Of a DNA stretch of 59,820 nt, positions 29,907-39,400 are shown one piece after another (positions within the stretch are counted from its first letter, which is position 1; every line of letters starts with the position of its first letter). Origin of the DNA: an uncultured Myxococcales bacterium (GTDB lineage Bacteria > Myxococcota > Myxococcia > Myxococcales > Myxococcaceae). The DNA lies in the NCBI GenBank assembly GCA_903911905.1, contig CAIWFK010000790.1, positions 1 through 59,820 on the forward strand, read 5' to 3'. A program made the position numbers and the translations under genes. The notes under the pieces were generated by a model. It did not search any database, was not told the origin of the DNA, and saw only the letters and a program-made list of their open reading frames with translations.

Positions 29907-31745
29907 ATGATGGATCCGACCGCGCCCGCGCCCCTTCGTCCCCAGCCACCCGTCAAGCGAGGCCCCTCGGCCAGCCTCTTCCTGCTGCTGGGGTGTGGCG
30001 GCTTCCTGTTGCTCGCGGTGGCCGGCATCGCGGTGGTCGGCGCGCTGGGGGCCAGCGAGTCGAAGGTCGACGACGTCACCGTGCTGCGCATGAAGCTGGG
30101 CGGCGAGGTGCCTGAATTCGTGCACCGCGGGGGCTTCGCCGACCTGCTGGGCAAGCCCGCCGTCACCGTGCACCAGCACGTCGAGAACCTCGAGAAGGCC
30201 GCGCACGACCCGCGGGTCAAGGGCGTGCTGCTCGAGCTCGAGCCGCTCTCGGTGGGCTTCGCCAAGGTCGAAGAGCTGCGCGACGCCCTGGTGGAATTCA
30301 AGAAGAGCGGCAAGTGGGTGGTGGCCTGGGCCGAGTCGATGACCGAGAAGGAATACGCGCTCGCCCTGGCCGCCGACGAAATCGTCATGCCCGAAGACTC
30401 GGGCTTCGAGTTCAACGGCCTGGCGATGGACCTGGGGCACTACCCCGGCGTGCTCGAGAAGCTGGGCATCAGCGTGCAGTACTTCCGCTTCGGCAAGTAC
30501 AAGTCGGGCTCGGGTCAGCAGAGCGGCCTCAAGGCCTTCACCGAACCGGTGAAGGACATGTTGAACGGCAACCTGAAGCTGGTGTTCGACCACTTCGTCA
30601 CCGCCGTCGCCACCTACCGCAAGGTCGAGCCCGACCAGGTGCGCGCGTGGGTCGACGAAGGCCACCTCAAGTCCGACTGGGCGAAGGAACAGAAGCTCAT
30701 CGACACCCTAGGCTACTTCGACCAGCTCGAGAGCTCGCTGCGCACCCGGCTCAAGCTGCCCGAGAAGAACAAGGTGCCCTACGTCACCGCTCAGCGCTAC
30801 CGCGACGTGTCTCGCGCCGACGCCGGGTTGACCGAGGGGAAAGACGTCATCGCGCTCATCTATTCGGTCGGGCTCATCGTGGCCGGCAAGGGCGGAGCCG
30901 ACCAGCAGGGCAGCGTGCCGCTCATCAAGTCGCTCCACCGCGCGCTCGAGGACGACAAGGTCAAGGCCATCGTCTTCCGCGTCGATTCACCGGGCGGCGC
31001 GGGCCTGGGGTGCGATTACGTGCGGCGCGAAATCGAGAAGGCGCGCCAGAAGAAGCCCGTCATCGTCAGCATGAGCGACGTCGCCGCTTCGGGTGGCTAC
31101 TGGGTCTCGATGGACGCGACCGCCATCGTCGCCCAGCCGTCGACCGCGACCGGCTCCATCGGCATCTACAGCGTCATTCCCGACTTCTCGGGGCTGTACG
31201 AGAAGATTGGCCTCAACGACGAGACCTTCAAACAGGGCGCCCACGCCGACCTCCTGCTGCTCGCGCGCCGCTTCACCGACGAGGAAGCGAAGGCCTACGA
31301 CGCCGACCTCTTCCATTCGTATTCGCGCTTCGTCGAACTGGCCGCCAAGGGTCGGCACGTCAGCCTCGACGAGATGACCGAGAACGCGCAGGGCCGCACC
31401 TGGTACGGCAGTGAGGCGCTGGGCAAGAAGCTGGTCGACCAACTGGGCGGCTTCCCCGTGGCCGTCGCGCTGGCGAAGGAAAAGGCCTCGATTCCCGCCG
31501 ACCGCGTGGTGAAGGTCGAAGACTACGACCGCAAGAGCACCTTCGTCGACGAGCTGCTCAAGAAGGGTGACGACGAAGACGAGGACGCGCCCGACTTCGC
31601 CGCCGTGGCCCTCGAGCGGCTCACCGCCAGCGCAGGCCTGAGCGCGACCTTCAATCGCTGGCCGGGCCTGGCCGCCTTCGCCCACGCCGTGCTGCAGGGC
31701 CAGACGGTGTTCCCGATGAGCGAGTACGCCGTCGATTACCGCTAG
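29907..31745 (+). CDS. sppA: Signal peptide peptidase SppA, long (67K-type) form
   Basis: Membrane serine protease that degrades cleaved signal peptides. 612 residues, with one N-terminal transmembrane helix (SLFLLLGCGGFLLLAVAGI) after a Pro-rich start. It has two tandem ClpP-like domains as in the E. coli type. The catalytic Lys is in YFRFGKYKSGSG (first domain, about residue 196) and the nucleophile Ser in SDVAASGGYWVS (second domain, about 393), with FRVDSPGGAGLG before it. MMDP: either of the two Met codons could be the start. It is convergent with the next gene. Confidence 0.92.
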   Translation: MMDPTAPAPLRPQPPVKRGPSASLFLLLGCGGFLLLAVAGIAVVGALGASESKVDDVTVLRMKLGGEVPEFVHRGGFADLLGKPAVTVHQHVENLEKAAHDPRVKGVLLELEPLSVGFAKVEELRDALVEFKKSGKWVVAWAESMTEKEYALALAADEIVMPEDSGFEFNGLAMDLGHYPGVLEKLGISVQYFRFGKYKSGSGQQSGLKAFTEPVKDMLNGNLKLVFDHFVTAVATYRKVEPDQVRAWVDEGHLKSDWAKEQKLIDTLGYFDQLESSLRTRLKLPEKNKVPYVTAQRYRDVSRADAGLTEGKDVIALIYSVGLIVAGKGGADQQGSVPLIKSLHRALEDDKVKAIVFRVDSPGGAGLGCDYVRREIEKARQKKPVIVSMSDVAASGGYWVSMDATAIVAQPSTATGSIGIYSVIPDFSGLYEKIGLNDETFKQGAHADLLLLARRFTDEEAKAYDADLFHSYSRFVELAAKGRHVSLDEMTENAQGRTWYGSEALGKKLVDQLGGFPVAVALAKEKASIPADRVVKVEDYDRKSTFVDELLKKGDDEDEDAPDFAAVALERLTASAGLSATFNRWPGLAAFAHAVLQGQTVFPMSEYAVDYR

Positions 31746-31751
31746 GCGCTT

Positions 31752-32405
31752 CTAGAACGTGCCCAGGGCCACCAGGCCCTGCACGCCCGCGCCCACCGCC
31801 GGTACCACCTGCAGGCTCACCGCCGGTGCACCGATGCTGGCGTTGTGCTCGTTGATGAACTTCTTCAGGTCCCACTTCGAGAACACCTCGGGTCGCGCCC
31901 AGTACGCGATGGAGGCCAGAATGCCGGCCACCAGCAGCCCGCCGCCCAACACCGCGCCGCCCGCGGCCTGGTGCGCGACGGCATCGGGCACGCAGACCTC
32001 GTTGTAGGTGGTCAGGTTCGAGGTGCAGGCCGGCGACTTCACGTCGGGCGTGGTGGCGAAGAGCGCGATGCCGACGCCCACCGCCACCACCGCCACGCTG
32101 ATGGCGGCGATGGTGAAGCCGAAGCGCCGCTTCACGTTGGCCTCGCTCTGCGCCACCAGGTCGGCACGGCCCAGCGCGCGGAAGAGCTCGGGCGCATCGA
32201 CCTGACGCTTCTGCGCGCCGAAGAGAATGCGGCCGTCGTCGGTCAGGTCGATGGTGGTGTCTTCCTGCACGTTCACCACCGGAGGCGCGCTGACCGACGG
32301 TGCTGCGCTCGCCGGAACGGCAGGTGACGCGGGCGCAGGCGCGGCCGTCTGCGCGAGGGACAGCGAAGAGAGGCAGGCCACGAAGAGGAAGCGCTGGCGT
32401 CGCAT
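31752..32405 (-). CDS. Hypothetical exported membrane protein
   Basis: 217 residues from ATG 32405 (MRRQRFLFVACLSSLSLAQT, a signal peptide). An Ala/Pro-rich spacer leads into a short VNVQEDTTIDLTDDGRI segment, then two hydrophobic helices (GFTIAAISVAVVAVGVGIAL and GAVLGGGLLVAGILASIAYW) separated by a loop with two Cys. The C-terminal part is strand-rich and ends GLVALGTF. No family recognised. The N-terminal linker may reach into the periplasm. It is divergent from recF. Confidence 0.7.
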   Translation of the reverse strand: MRRQRFLFVACLSSLSLAQTAAPAPASPAVPASAAPSVSAPPVVNVQEDTTIDLTDDGRILFGAQKRQVDAPELFRALGRADLVAQSEANVKRRFGFTIAAISVAVVAVGVGIALFATTPDVKSPACTSNLTTYNEVCVPDAVAHQAAGGAVLGGGLLVAGILASIAYWARPEVFSKWDLKKFINEHNASIGAPAVSLQVVPAVGAGVQGLVALGTF

Positions 32406-32499
32406 GGCGCCGCGTCTTAGCGCATTTCGGGCCCCCGCCACGCCGCGCATGCCACCAGTGGGCGCGAAGAGACTTTGGGTGTACGTAGTCGCGCTCGCG

Positions 32500-33612
32500 A
32501 TGAAGCTGCTGGCCCTTCAGTACGAGCACTTCCGCAACCTCGCCCAGGTGACGCTCGAGCCCTCGGCGCACGCCACCATCGCGGTGGGCGAGAACGGCCA
32601 GGGCAAGACCAACCTGCTCGAGGGCCTCTATTTTCTGGCCACGCTCAAGCCGCTGCGCGCGGGCAAGCTGGCCGAGCTGGTGGCCTTCGGGGCGCCGGGT
32701 GCGCGCGTCACCGGCCGCTTCCTGCTGCAGGGCGCCGAGCGCGAAATCGCGGTCGACATTCTGCCCACCGGCCGAACCGCCTTCGTCGACGGCAAGCGCG
32801 CGCCCTCGCTCGACGCGTATTTCGGTGGCGTGTCGGTGGTGGCCTTCACGCCCGACGACCTGGCGGTGGTGCGCGGTGGGCCCGATGGGCGCCGCGCCTT
32901 TCTGGACCGCAGCGTCTTCAACCGCTTTCCCGCCTTCCTCGACGAGAGCCGCGAATACGCCCGCGCGCTCAAGAGCCGCAACCGCCTGCTCAAGGACCAC
33001 GCGCCCGTCTCGCACCTGCAGGCCTGGGACGCGACGCTGGCCCGGGTGGGCGCGAGGTTGTGGGTGCGGCGCCGCGCGCTGATGGACGAGCTGTCGACCC
33101 GCGCGGCGACGGCGTTCCAACGCATCGGCCGCACCGTCGCGCCCGCGGTCTTCGACTACCAACCGTCACACCTCAAGGACGTGGTCTTCGCCACCGCCAC
33201 CGAGGCCGAGCTGCAGCAGGCCCTGCTGGGGCGACTCGACGAGCGGCTGCCGCGGGACCTCGAGCGCGGCTTCACCTCGGTCGGGCCCCACGCCGACGAC
33301 CTCGACATCAGCCTGGGCGAGCACGGCGCCCGCCAGTATGCCTCGCAGGGCCAGTCGCGCGCGCTGGTGCTGGCGTGGAAGGTGGCCGAAATCGAGAACC
33401 TGCAGGCCAGCAATGGCTTCCTGCCGCTGCTGTTGCTCGACGACGTGTCGAGCGAGCTCGACCCCGAGCGCAACGCCTTCCTGATGGGTTACCTGGCCGA
33501 TTCCGGAGCCCAGACCTTCTTGACCACCACCGACCGCGCCTTCGTGGAACGGGCCTCGGGCGCCGACTCGCGCTGGCTGAAGGTGCGCGCGGGCGAAGTG
33601 ACGGCGCTCTGA
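32500..33612 (+). CDS. recF: DNA replication and repair protein RecF
   Basis: SMC-like ATPase that loads RecA onto gapped DNA with RecO and RecR. 370 residues, normal length. Walker A VGENGQGKTNLLE near residue 31, the FTPDDLAVVRGGPDGRRAFLD family segment, the signature QGQSRALVLAWK and Walker B PLLLLDDVSSELD near 315, then TFLTTTDRAF. ATG 32500 is used because MKLLALQYEHFRNL is the conserved RecF start; the open frame extends upstream without homology. It is not next to dnaN or gyrB, its usual neighbours. Confidence 0.95.
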   Translation: MKLLALQYEHFRNLAQVTLEPSAHATIAVGENGQGKTNLLEGLYFLATLKPLRAGKLAELVAFGAPGARVTGRFLLQGAEREIAVDILPTGRTAFVDGKRAPSLDAYFGGVSVVAFTPDDLAVVRGGPDGRRAFLDRSVFNRFPAFLDESREYARALKSRNRLLKDHAPVSHLQAWDATLARVGARLWVRRRALMDELSTRAATAFQRIGRTVAPAVFDYQPSHLKDVVFATATEAELQQALLGRLDERLPRDLERGFTSVGPHADDLDISLGEHGARQYASQGQSRALVLAWKVAEIENLQASNGFLPLLLLDDVSSELDPERNAFLMGYLADSGAQTFLTTTDRAFVERASGADSRWLKVRAGEVTAL

Positions 33613-33627
33613 CGTGCAGCGGTGCGG

Positions 33628-34065
33628 TCAGGGCAGGGTGACGCCCACCCGCACCTTTTCGATGAGGCACTTCTCGGGCTGGCAGACGCTGAAGAGCACG
33701 GTGCCGGCCACCAGTTGACCGGCCGAGGCCGTCCACGGCAGCGCGGCGTGCACTTCGCAGGTCTCGTCGGCCTTCTCGCAGGGCTTCTTCGCGTCGGGCG
33801 TCAGCGCCACCCGCTCGCCTTCGAACTTCGCGCCGCCGGGGTCGGGCTTGAAGGCGGTGGGGTAGTCGGGGTTGACGTGCAGCGGCGGCCTGGCCGTGAT
33901 GACGACCGCGCCGCCGGTGGCCTTCGCGTCGACCAGCGACACCACGTACTCGGCGGTCTCGACCTTCGCGGGCACGCCCGGCGCGGCAGCCGCAGGCGCG
34001 GCCTTCTCGGTGCAGGCGGCGAGCAGCAGCACCGCGACCAGGGTCACTTGTATTTGACGGAGCAT
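33628..34065 (-). CDS. DsbD N-domain-like lipoprotein
   Basis: 145 residues. Lipobox VAVLLLAAC (Cys18). The mature part resembles the periplasmic alpha domain of DsbD-type reductases: PPLHVNPDYPTAFKP early and SVCQPEKCLIEKV late, giving a CxxxxC pair that could exchange disulfides. Other Cys lie in KPCEKADETCEV. Its start lies inside the preceding gene (22-base overlap), so the two are coupled and probably act in the same thiol-redox pathway. Confidence 0.75.
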   Translation of the reverse strand: MLRQIQVTLVAVLLLAACTEKAAPAAAAPGVPAKVETAEYVVSLVDAKATGGAVVITARPPLHVNPDYPTAFKPDPGGAKFEGERVALTPDAKKPCEKADETCEVHAALPWTASAGQLVAGTVLFSVCQPEKCLIEKVRVGVTLP

Positions 34066-34637
34066 CCGTACGCTTTCGACTGCGGGGTCTTCACCGCGCG
34101 CCCCGCGGCCAGGTCGGCCAGGGCGGCCTCGACGTAGTTGACCAGCGTGCCACCTTCGGGAGCGCCCTTTTCGCCGTCGGGCGAATTGTCGGCCGCGCCG
34201 CGGTAGACCAGCGTGCCCTTCGCGTCGACGATGAAGAGGTGGGGCGTGTTGGTGGCGCCGTACGCGTGGCCCACCTCACCGGTCTCGTCGAGCAGCACCG
34301 GGTTGTCCATGCCGAAGGTCTTCACGCCGGCGCGGTTCTGCTGGGCGCCGTTCCCCTGCTTGCCGGGCGCGCCGCTGTTCACGCTGAGCCACACGATGCC
34401 CCTCTTCTGCTGCTGCTTCGCCAGGTCGACCAGCGAACCCCTGGTGTGCGAGGCACGCACGAAGGGGCACTCGGGGTTGAACCACTCGAGTACCACCGTC
34501 TTGCCCTTGAAGTCGGCGAGCGAGACCGACTTGCCGTCGAGGTCCTTCAAGGTGAAGGCCGGCGCGGGCGAGCCCACTTCGGCGGCGAGCGCGAGGCTGC
34601 TGATGAGTACGGCGGTCAGAGACACGGAACGGAGCAT
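34044..34637 (-). CDS. Thioredoxin/redoxin-fold exported protein
   Basis: 197 residues from ATG 34637 with signal peptide LTAVLISSLALAAE. AhpC/TSA-Redoxin type fold: GSPAPAFTLKDLDGK, VVLEWFNPECPFVR (active-site Cys with Phe-Val after Pro, so not a CxxC), NTPHLFIVDAKGTLVYRG. A second conserved Cys is at the very end, YGCSVKYK. This NPECPF...GCSVKY pattern belongs to a redoxin subfamily that I know from myxobacteria and planctomycetes. Periplasmic thiol reductase or peroxidase is likely. It overlaps the DsbD-like lipoprotein. Confidence 0.85.
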   Translation of the reverse strand: MLRSVSLTAVLISSLALAAEVGSPAPAFTLKDLDGKSVSLADFKGKTVVLEWFNPECPFVRASHTRGSLVDLAKQQQKRGIVWLSVNSGAPGKQGNGAQQNRAGVKTFGMDNPVLLDETGEVGHAYGATNTPHLFIVDAKGTLVYRGAADNSPDGEKGAPEGGTLVNYVEAALADLAAGRAVKTPQSKAYGCSVKYK

Positions 34638-34675
34638 GCCCGCAGGCTTAGGGCGGCTTCGCGGCGTTGCGCAAC

Positions 34676-34978
34676 TCACCGGCGTGGGTTGGTGCGGCGC
34701 GCGAAGACGTGCCGCCGCAGGTGATGCGCCGGTGGCAAGAGCGGGTGCTCGAAGTCCCCGCATTCCTGCCAGCCCACGATGCCGGCGAAGCCCTCGACGT
34801 CGAGCACCTGCACGCCGACACCCCGGGCGCGGTGCGCTGCGACGAAGCGCTCGGCCAGCGCGTCGGACTCGGCGCGCGTCGACACCGAGGGGAAATGGCG
34901 CATCACCCCGGGGTCGGCGTTGGGGCGGGCGAAGGGCTCGAGGTCTTCTTCGCGCCAGCCCCGCAGGGTGACGCTCAT
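34676..34978 (-). CDS. RimJ/RimL-type acetyltransferase, truncated
   Basis: 100 residues. The N-terminal 75 residues (MSVTLRGWREEDLEPFARPN, GVMRHFPSVSTRAESDAL, GFAGIVGWQE) match the start of RimJ/RimL GNAT enzymes, which normally reach about 170 residues. The acetyl-CoA binding motif (RGxGxA) is missing: after GDFEHPLL the sequence becomes Arg/His-rich and stops. Start ATG overlaps the tolC stop (ATGA). Likely a decayed remnant with no acetyltransferase activity, still riding on the efflux transcript. Confidence 0.55.
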   Translation of the reverse strand: MSVTLRGWREEDLEPFARPNADPGVMRHFPSVSTRAESDALAERFVAAHRARGVGVQVLDVEGFAGIVGWQECGDFEHPLLPPAHHLRRHVFARRTNPRR

Positions 34979-36456
34979 TCCTTCGGCAGGCCCACCAGCT
35001 CGGCCAGGCGCCCTTCGGCGGCGGCGAGCTCGACCTTGCGCAGCTCGACCTGGGCGCGCGCGTTGGCAGCGGCCGATTCGGCGAGGAAGCGCTTGCTGTC
35101 GATGTCGGTGACCTCGAGGTTGGTGGAAAAGCCCGCCTGGTAGGCCGACTCGACCTGCTTCTGGGCGCGGGTGGCGAGCGCGGCCTGGGCCTCGGCCTGC
35201 TCGAGCGCGACGCGGGCGGCCTCGAGGTTGGTCTTGGCGCCGACCCAGGTGGCGCGGGCCCTGGTGCGCGCGCCCTCGAGCTTGCTGCGCAGTTCGACGG
35301 TCTTCTCGTCGTTCTCGTGCAGCGTGGCGTAGCGCTGGCCGCGGTCGTACAGCGTCCACTGCGCGGCGATGATGCCGTCGAAGATGAAGTTGGTGTTCGC
35401 GAAGCCCTTGTTCGAGTTGTAGCTGCCCTTGGCCTGGGCCACGAGGCTCGGCATCCACGCGATGCGGTCGAAGGTGTTGAAGCGGCCCTGTACGGTCACT
35501 GCCATTTCCGAGCTGCGAATCAGGTAGGTCTGGCTCCAGGGGCTCGCGGCCTCGTCACCGGCGGTGACCTCGAGCTTCGTCGGCGCATTCTCGGGAGGGC
35601 GCACCGCTTCCCCCACCAGGGCCTCGAGCAGGGCCAGCAGCGCGACGCGTTGCCCCGAGAGCGTGGCGAGCGTCGAGCGGGCCTGCGCGGTCTCACTCTG
35701 CGCGCGCAACACGGCGATGTCGGTGGCCACGCCCAGTTGCTGCTGGTTCTTCGCGTCGCGTTCGCGCTTGAGCGCGACCTGCTCGGCATCGCGCGCGGCG
35801 GTTTCGATTTGCGCCAGGCCCTCGATGCCCAGGTACAGCTTGGCCACCGCCAGCAGAATCTGCTCGCGGGCTTCGGCGGCGCCCAGACGCGCGGCCTCCT
35901 TCGATTCGCCCGCGGCAGGCAAGAGGAAGAACTGGGGCGAGAACAGCACCTGCTGCACCAGCACCGTGCCGTAGAGCGAATTGGCGCCGACGATGACGGT
36001 GGGCTGGCTGTTCTTCACCAGTTGGTCCGAGAAGCCCTTGGCGACCGCGTTCACCACGTCCTGGTTGGCGGGCGTGGGGTTGCCGTACGCCGGCCCCGCG
36101 CCGTTGATGGCCGCGGCGATGACGCCCTCGAAAGCCGGAGCGAAGGCCGAGAAGTCGAACTTCTGCTCGGCGGTGGTGTGCACGTAGCTGGCCGAGACCG
36201 AGATTTCGGGCAGCAGCGCCGAGTACACCAGCCCCGCCTTGGCCGCGACCTGGCCTGCGCTGGCACGCGCGGCGGCGAGGTCGGTCGAATTCTTGTCGGC
36301 CAGGGTCAGCGCTTCCTTCAGCGAGACGACTCGGCGGCCGGCGAGGAAGGCGCGCTCGGCGTCGACGGCGGCATTGAGCGGAGGGGCCGCGGGCACGGGC
36401 GGTTCGGCCGAGGCGGTGAGCGCGACGAGCGCGAGGGTCGTTGGGAGTCGTGACAT
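34975..36456 (-). CDS. TolC-family outer-membrane efflux protein
   Basis: 493 residues with a signal peptide (MSRLPTTLALVALTASA). Two OEP repeats: a Lys/Glu-rich helical barrel segment starting VSLKEALTLADKNSTDLAAA and a second one around ALLEALVGEAV...; long coiled coils such as AQARSTLATLSGQRVALLAL and ARVALEQAEAQAALATRAQ fit the periplasmic tunnel, with strand pairs (EISVSASYVHTT, WMPSLVAQAKGSYNSNKG) for the outer-membrane barrel. It follows the RND gene by 8 bases and completes the tripartite pump. Confidence 0.93.
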   Translation of the reverse strand: MSRLPTTLALVALTASAEPPVPAAPPLNAAVDAERAFLAGRRVVSLKEALTLADKNSTDLAAARASAGQVAAKAGLVYSALLPEISVSASYVHTTAEQKFDFSAFAPAFEGVIAAAINGAGPAYGNPTPANQDVVNAVAKGFSDQLVKNSQPTVIVGANSLYGTVLVQQVLFSPQFFLLPAAGESKEAARLGAAEAREQILLAVAKLYLGIEGLAQIETAARDAEQVALKRERDAKNQQQLGVATDIAVLRAQSETAQARSTLATLSGQRVALLALLEALVGEAVRPPENAPTKLEVTAGDEAASPWSQTYLIRSSEMAVTVQGRFNTFDRIAWMPSLVAQAKGSYNSNKGFANTNFIFDGIIAAQWTLYDRGQRYATLHENDEKTVELRSKLEGARTRARATWVGAKTNLEAARVALEQAEAQAALATRAQKQVESAYQAGFSTNLEVTDIDSKRFLAESAAANARAQVELRKVELAAAEGRLAELVGLPKE

Positions 36457-36464
36457 GGGGCGGT

Positions 36465-39400
36465 TCAGGCAGCCTTGCTCGGGTGCTCGACGGGGCTCGG
36501 CGCCTGGGCCGGAGCCTCGGGGAACCCCAGCAGCTTGAGGACGAAGGAGGAGATCTTGGCGACGACCGCGAAGATGAGCGGCACCACGAAGAGCGTGAGG
36601 AAGGTCGAGGTGATGACGCCACCGATGACGCCCACCGCCATCGGCGCACGGAACTCGAAGCCCTGACCCCGGCCCAGCGCCGTGGGCACCATGCCGATGG
36701 CCATGGCCGCAGAGGTCATCAGAATGGGGCGCAGGCGCCGCGGGCCGGCCTTGACCAGCGCGGTGTTCAGGTCGTCGCCGTCACGCAGGTTCTGCAGCGT
36801 CTGGTCGACCAGCAGAATGGCGTTCTTGGTGACCAGGCCCATCAACAGAATGAGCCCAATCATCGCGCCCATGGTCAGCGACCAGCCGGTCACCACCAGC
36901 CCCAGCAGCGCGCCGATGAGCGCCAGCGGCACCGAAGCCATGATGGTGAAGGGGTGCACGAAGCTCTCGAACTGGCTGGCCAGCACCATGTAGACGAAGG
37001 CGAAGGCCAGCACGAAGACCAGCGCGAAGGCGTCGTTCTGCTCGCCCAGAATCTTCATCTGCCCGTCGTAGAACAGCGAGTACCCGGGCGGCGGCGGCGA
37101 GGCCTTCACCAGGTCCTTGAGCCTGGTCGCGACCTCACCCAGCGAGCCGTTGGCCGAAGGCGACGCGATGACCATCACCCGGCGCTGGCGGTTGAAATGC
37201 TCGATGACCGAGGGTGTGGTCTGGGTGGTGATGGTCGCCACGTCGGCGATGGAGCGAGGCCCCTGCGGGGTGAAGACCTCCATCTGCCCCAATGTCTCGG
37301 GCGAGGTGCGGTCCTTCTCGGCCAGCCGCACCACGATGTCGGTCTCGGTGCTGCCCTGGCGCAGCTTGCCGGCGGTGGCCCCGTTCATCGCCAGGCGCAG
37401 TTGCATGCCCAGCGCTCCCGAGGTCAGGCCGGTGTCGCTGGCGCGCGTGCGGTCGATGGCCACGGCGAGCTCGGGCTTGGGCGGGTTGGTGACGATGCGA
37501 ATGTCGGTCACCAGGTCCTGCCCCTTGTCGTTCTTCATGCTGCGCAGAATGCCGGCCAGCCGGTTGGCCTCGGCGGTGAGCCCGCTGAACTCGGGGCCCA
37601 TCACCGAAATCATCACCGGGAAGAAGTCGCCCAGGCCTTCGATGTCGGGCGGGTCGATGATGGCCACCTCGGTGGCGGGCAGCACCTTCAGGTTCTCGCG
37701 CGCGAAGTCCTTCATCTTCTGCAGGGTCCACACCCGGTCCTTGCGCTCCTTCGTCTGCACGCGGAAGCGCACGGTGTTCGCGTCGCCGGCGAGCCCATTC
37801 GGGTCGGCGCCCACCAGGGCGTAGAGGTCGGTGACGTCGGGAATCTTGCGCAGAATGGCCGCGGCCTCGGTCTCGCGCAGCCCCGATTCGCCCACGCTGG
37901 CGCCCTCGGGCAGCTTCAACTGCACGATGAAGGTGCTGCGGTCCTGCGGGGTGATGAAGTCGTTGCCCAGGCGGCTGGCGGCGGCCAGCGAGCCGGCCAC
38001 GATGCCCAGCGTGATGAGCGCGGTGAGCACCCGGTTTTTCAGGGTCCACGTGAGCAGCCGGGCGTAGAGGCGCTCGGTGCCGTCGAAGAAGGCCCGCAGC
38101 CCCCGCGCCACCGCGTTTTCCTTCGCGTGCGAGCCCGGCACGATGGCCTTGCTCAGGCGCGCCGACAACATCGGGTCGAGCGTGAAGGAAATGAACATCG
38201 AGATGACGACGGCGGCCGAAATGGTGACGCCGAACTGCTTGAAGAACTGCCCGACGATGCCGGGCATGAAGGCCACCGGCACGAAGACCGCCACCAGCGA
38301 GAAGGTGGTGGCGAGCACGGCCAGAAAGACGTCCTTCGTGCCGTTCGAGGCCGCGTCGCGCGGCGATTCACCCTGCTCGAGCCGGTGGGTGATGGCTTCG
38401 CGCACCACCACCGCGTCGTCGATGAGCAGGCCGATGGCCAGCGACAACGAGAGCAGCGTCATCTGGTTGAGCGTGTAGCCCAGCGCGTACATCACGAAGA
38501 AGGTGCCGATGACCGAGGTGGGCAGCGCCAGCGAGCTGATGAAGGTGCCGCGCACGTCGAGCAGGAACATGAGGATGATGAGCACCGCCATCAGGCCGCC
38601 GAAGATGAGCGCCACCCACACCTCGTGGGCGTTCTCTTCGATGAGCGTCGACGAGTCGATGAGCAGCGAGGCCCCGAAGCCGTGGCCGATGTCGGGGGTG
38701 ATGTCGGCCATGCGCTTCTTGACCGCCTTGGCCACGTCGACGGTGTTCGAGCCCGGCTGCTTGACGACCTCGACCAGCACCGCTTCCTTGCCGTTGAGCC
38801 GCGCGATGGTGCGGCGGTCGGCCACGCCGTCGGTCACGGTCGCGACCTCGTTGAGCAGCACCTGGGTGCCGTTCTGGGTGTTGCGGGCCACGGGCAGCAG
38901 GCCGATGGCGTCGACGGTGGCGAACTGGCCGAGCGAGCGCACGGTCAGTTCGCTGGGGCCCAGGTCGAAGCGGCCCGCGGGCACGTCGACGTTTTCCATG
39001 CCGATGCGCTCGGCGATCTGCGCGGGCGCCACCCCGGCGGCCTTGGCCCGGTCGAGGTCGACGTCGACGCGCACTTCGCGAACGTCGCCGCCCACCGCGC
39101 GGACCTGCGCGACGCCCTCGAGCTGGGCGAGCGTGGGCTCGAGCTTGTCCTTGATGAGCTGGCGCAACTGCGAGGTCGGCACGTCGGCGTTGACCACGTA
39201 GGTCAGAATCGGCTGCGCGCCGATGTCGATGCGCGAGACCTTCGGCACGTCGGCTTCGCGGGGCAGGTTCTGCACGCCGGCCACCTTGTCGCGCACCTCC
39301 TGCACCGCCCGGTCGATGGGCATGGTGAGCTTGAACTGCACGAAGACGAGGCCCAGGTTCTCGCGCGAGAACGATTGAATCGCGTCGACGCCCGAGATGC

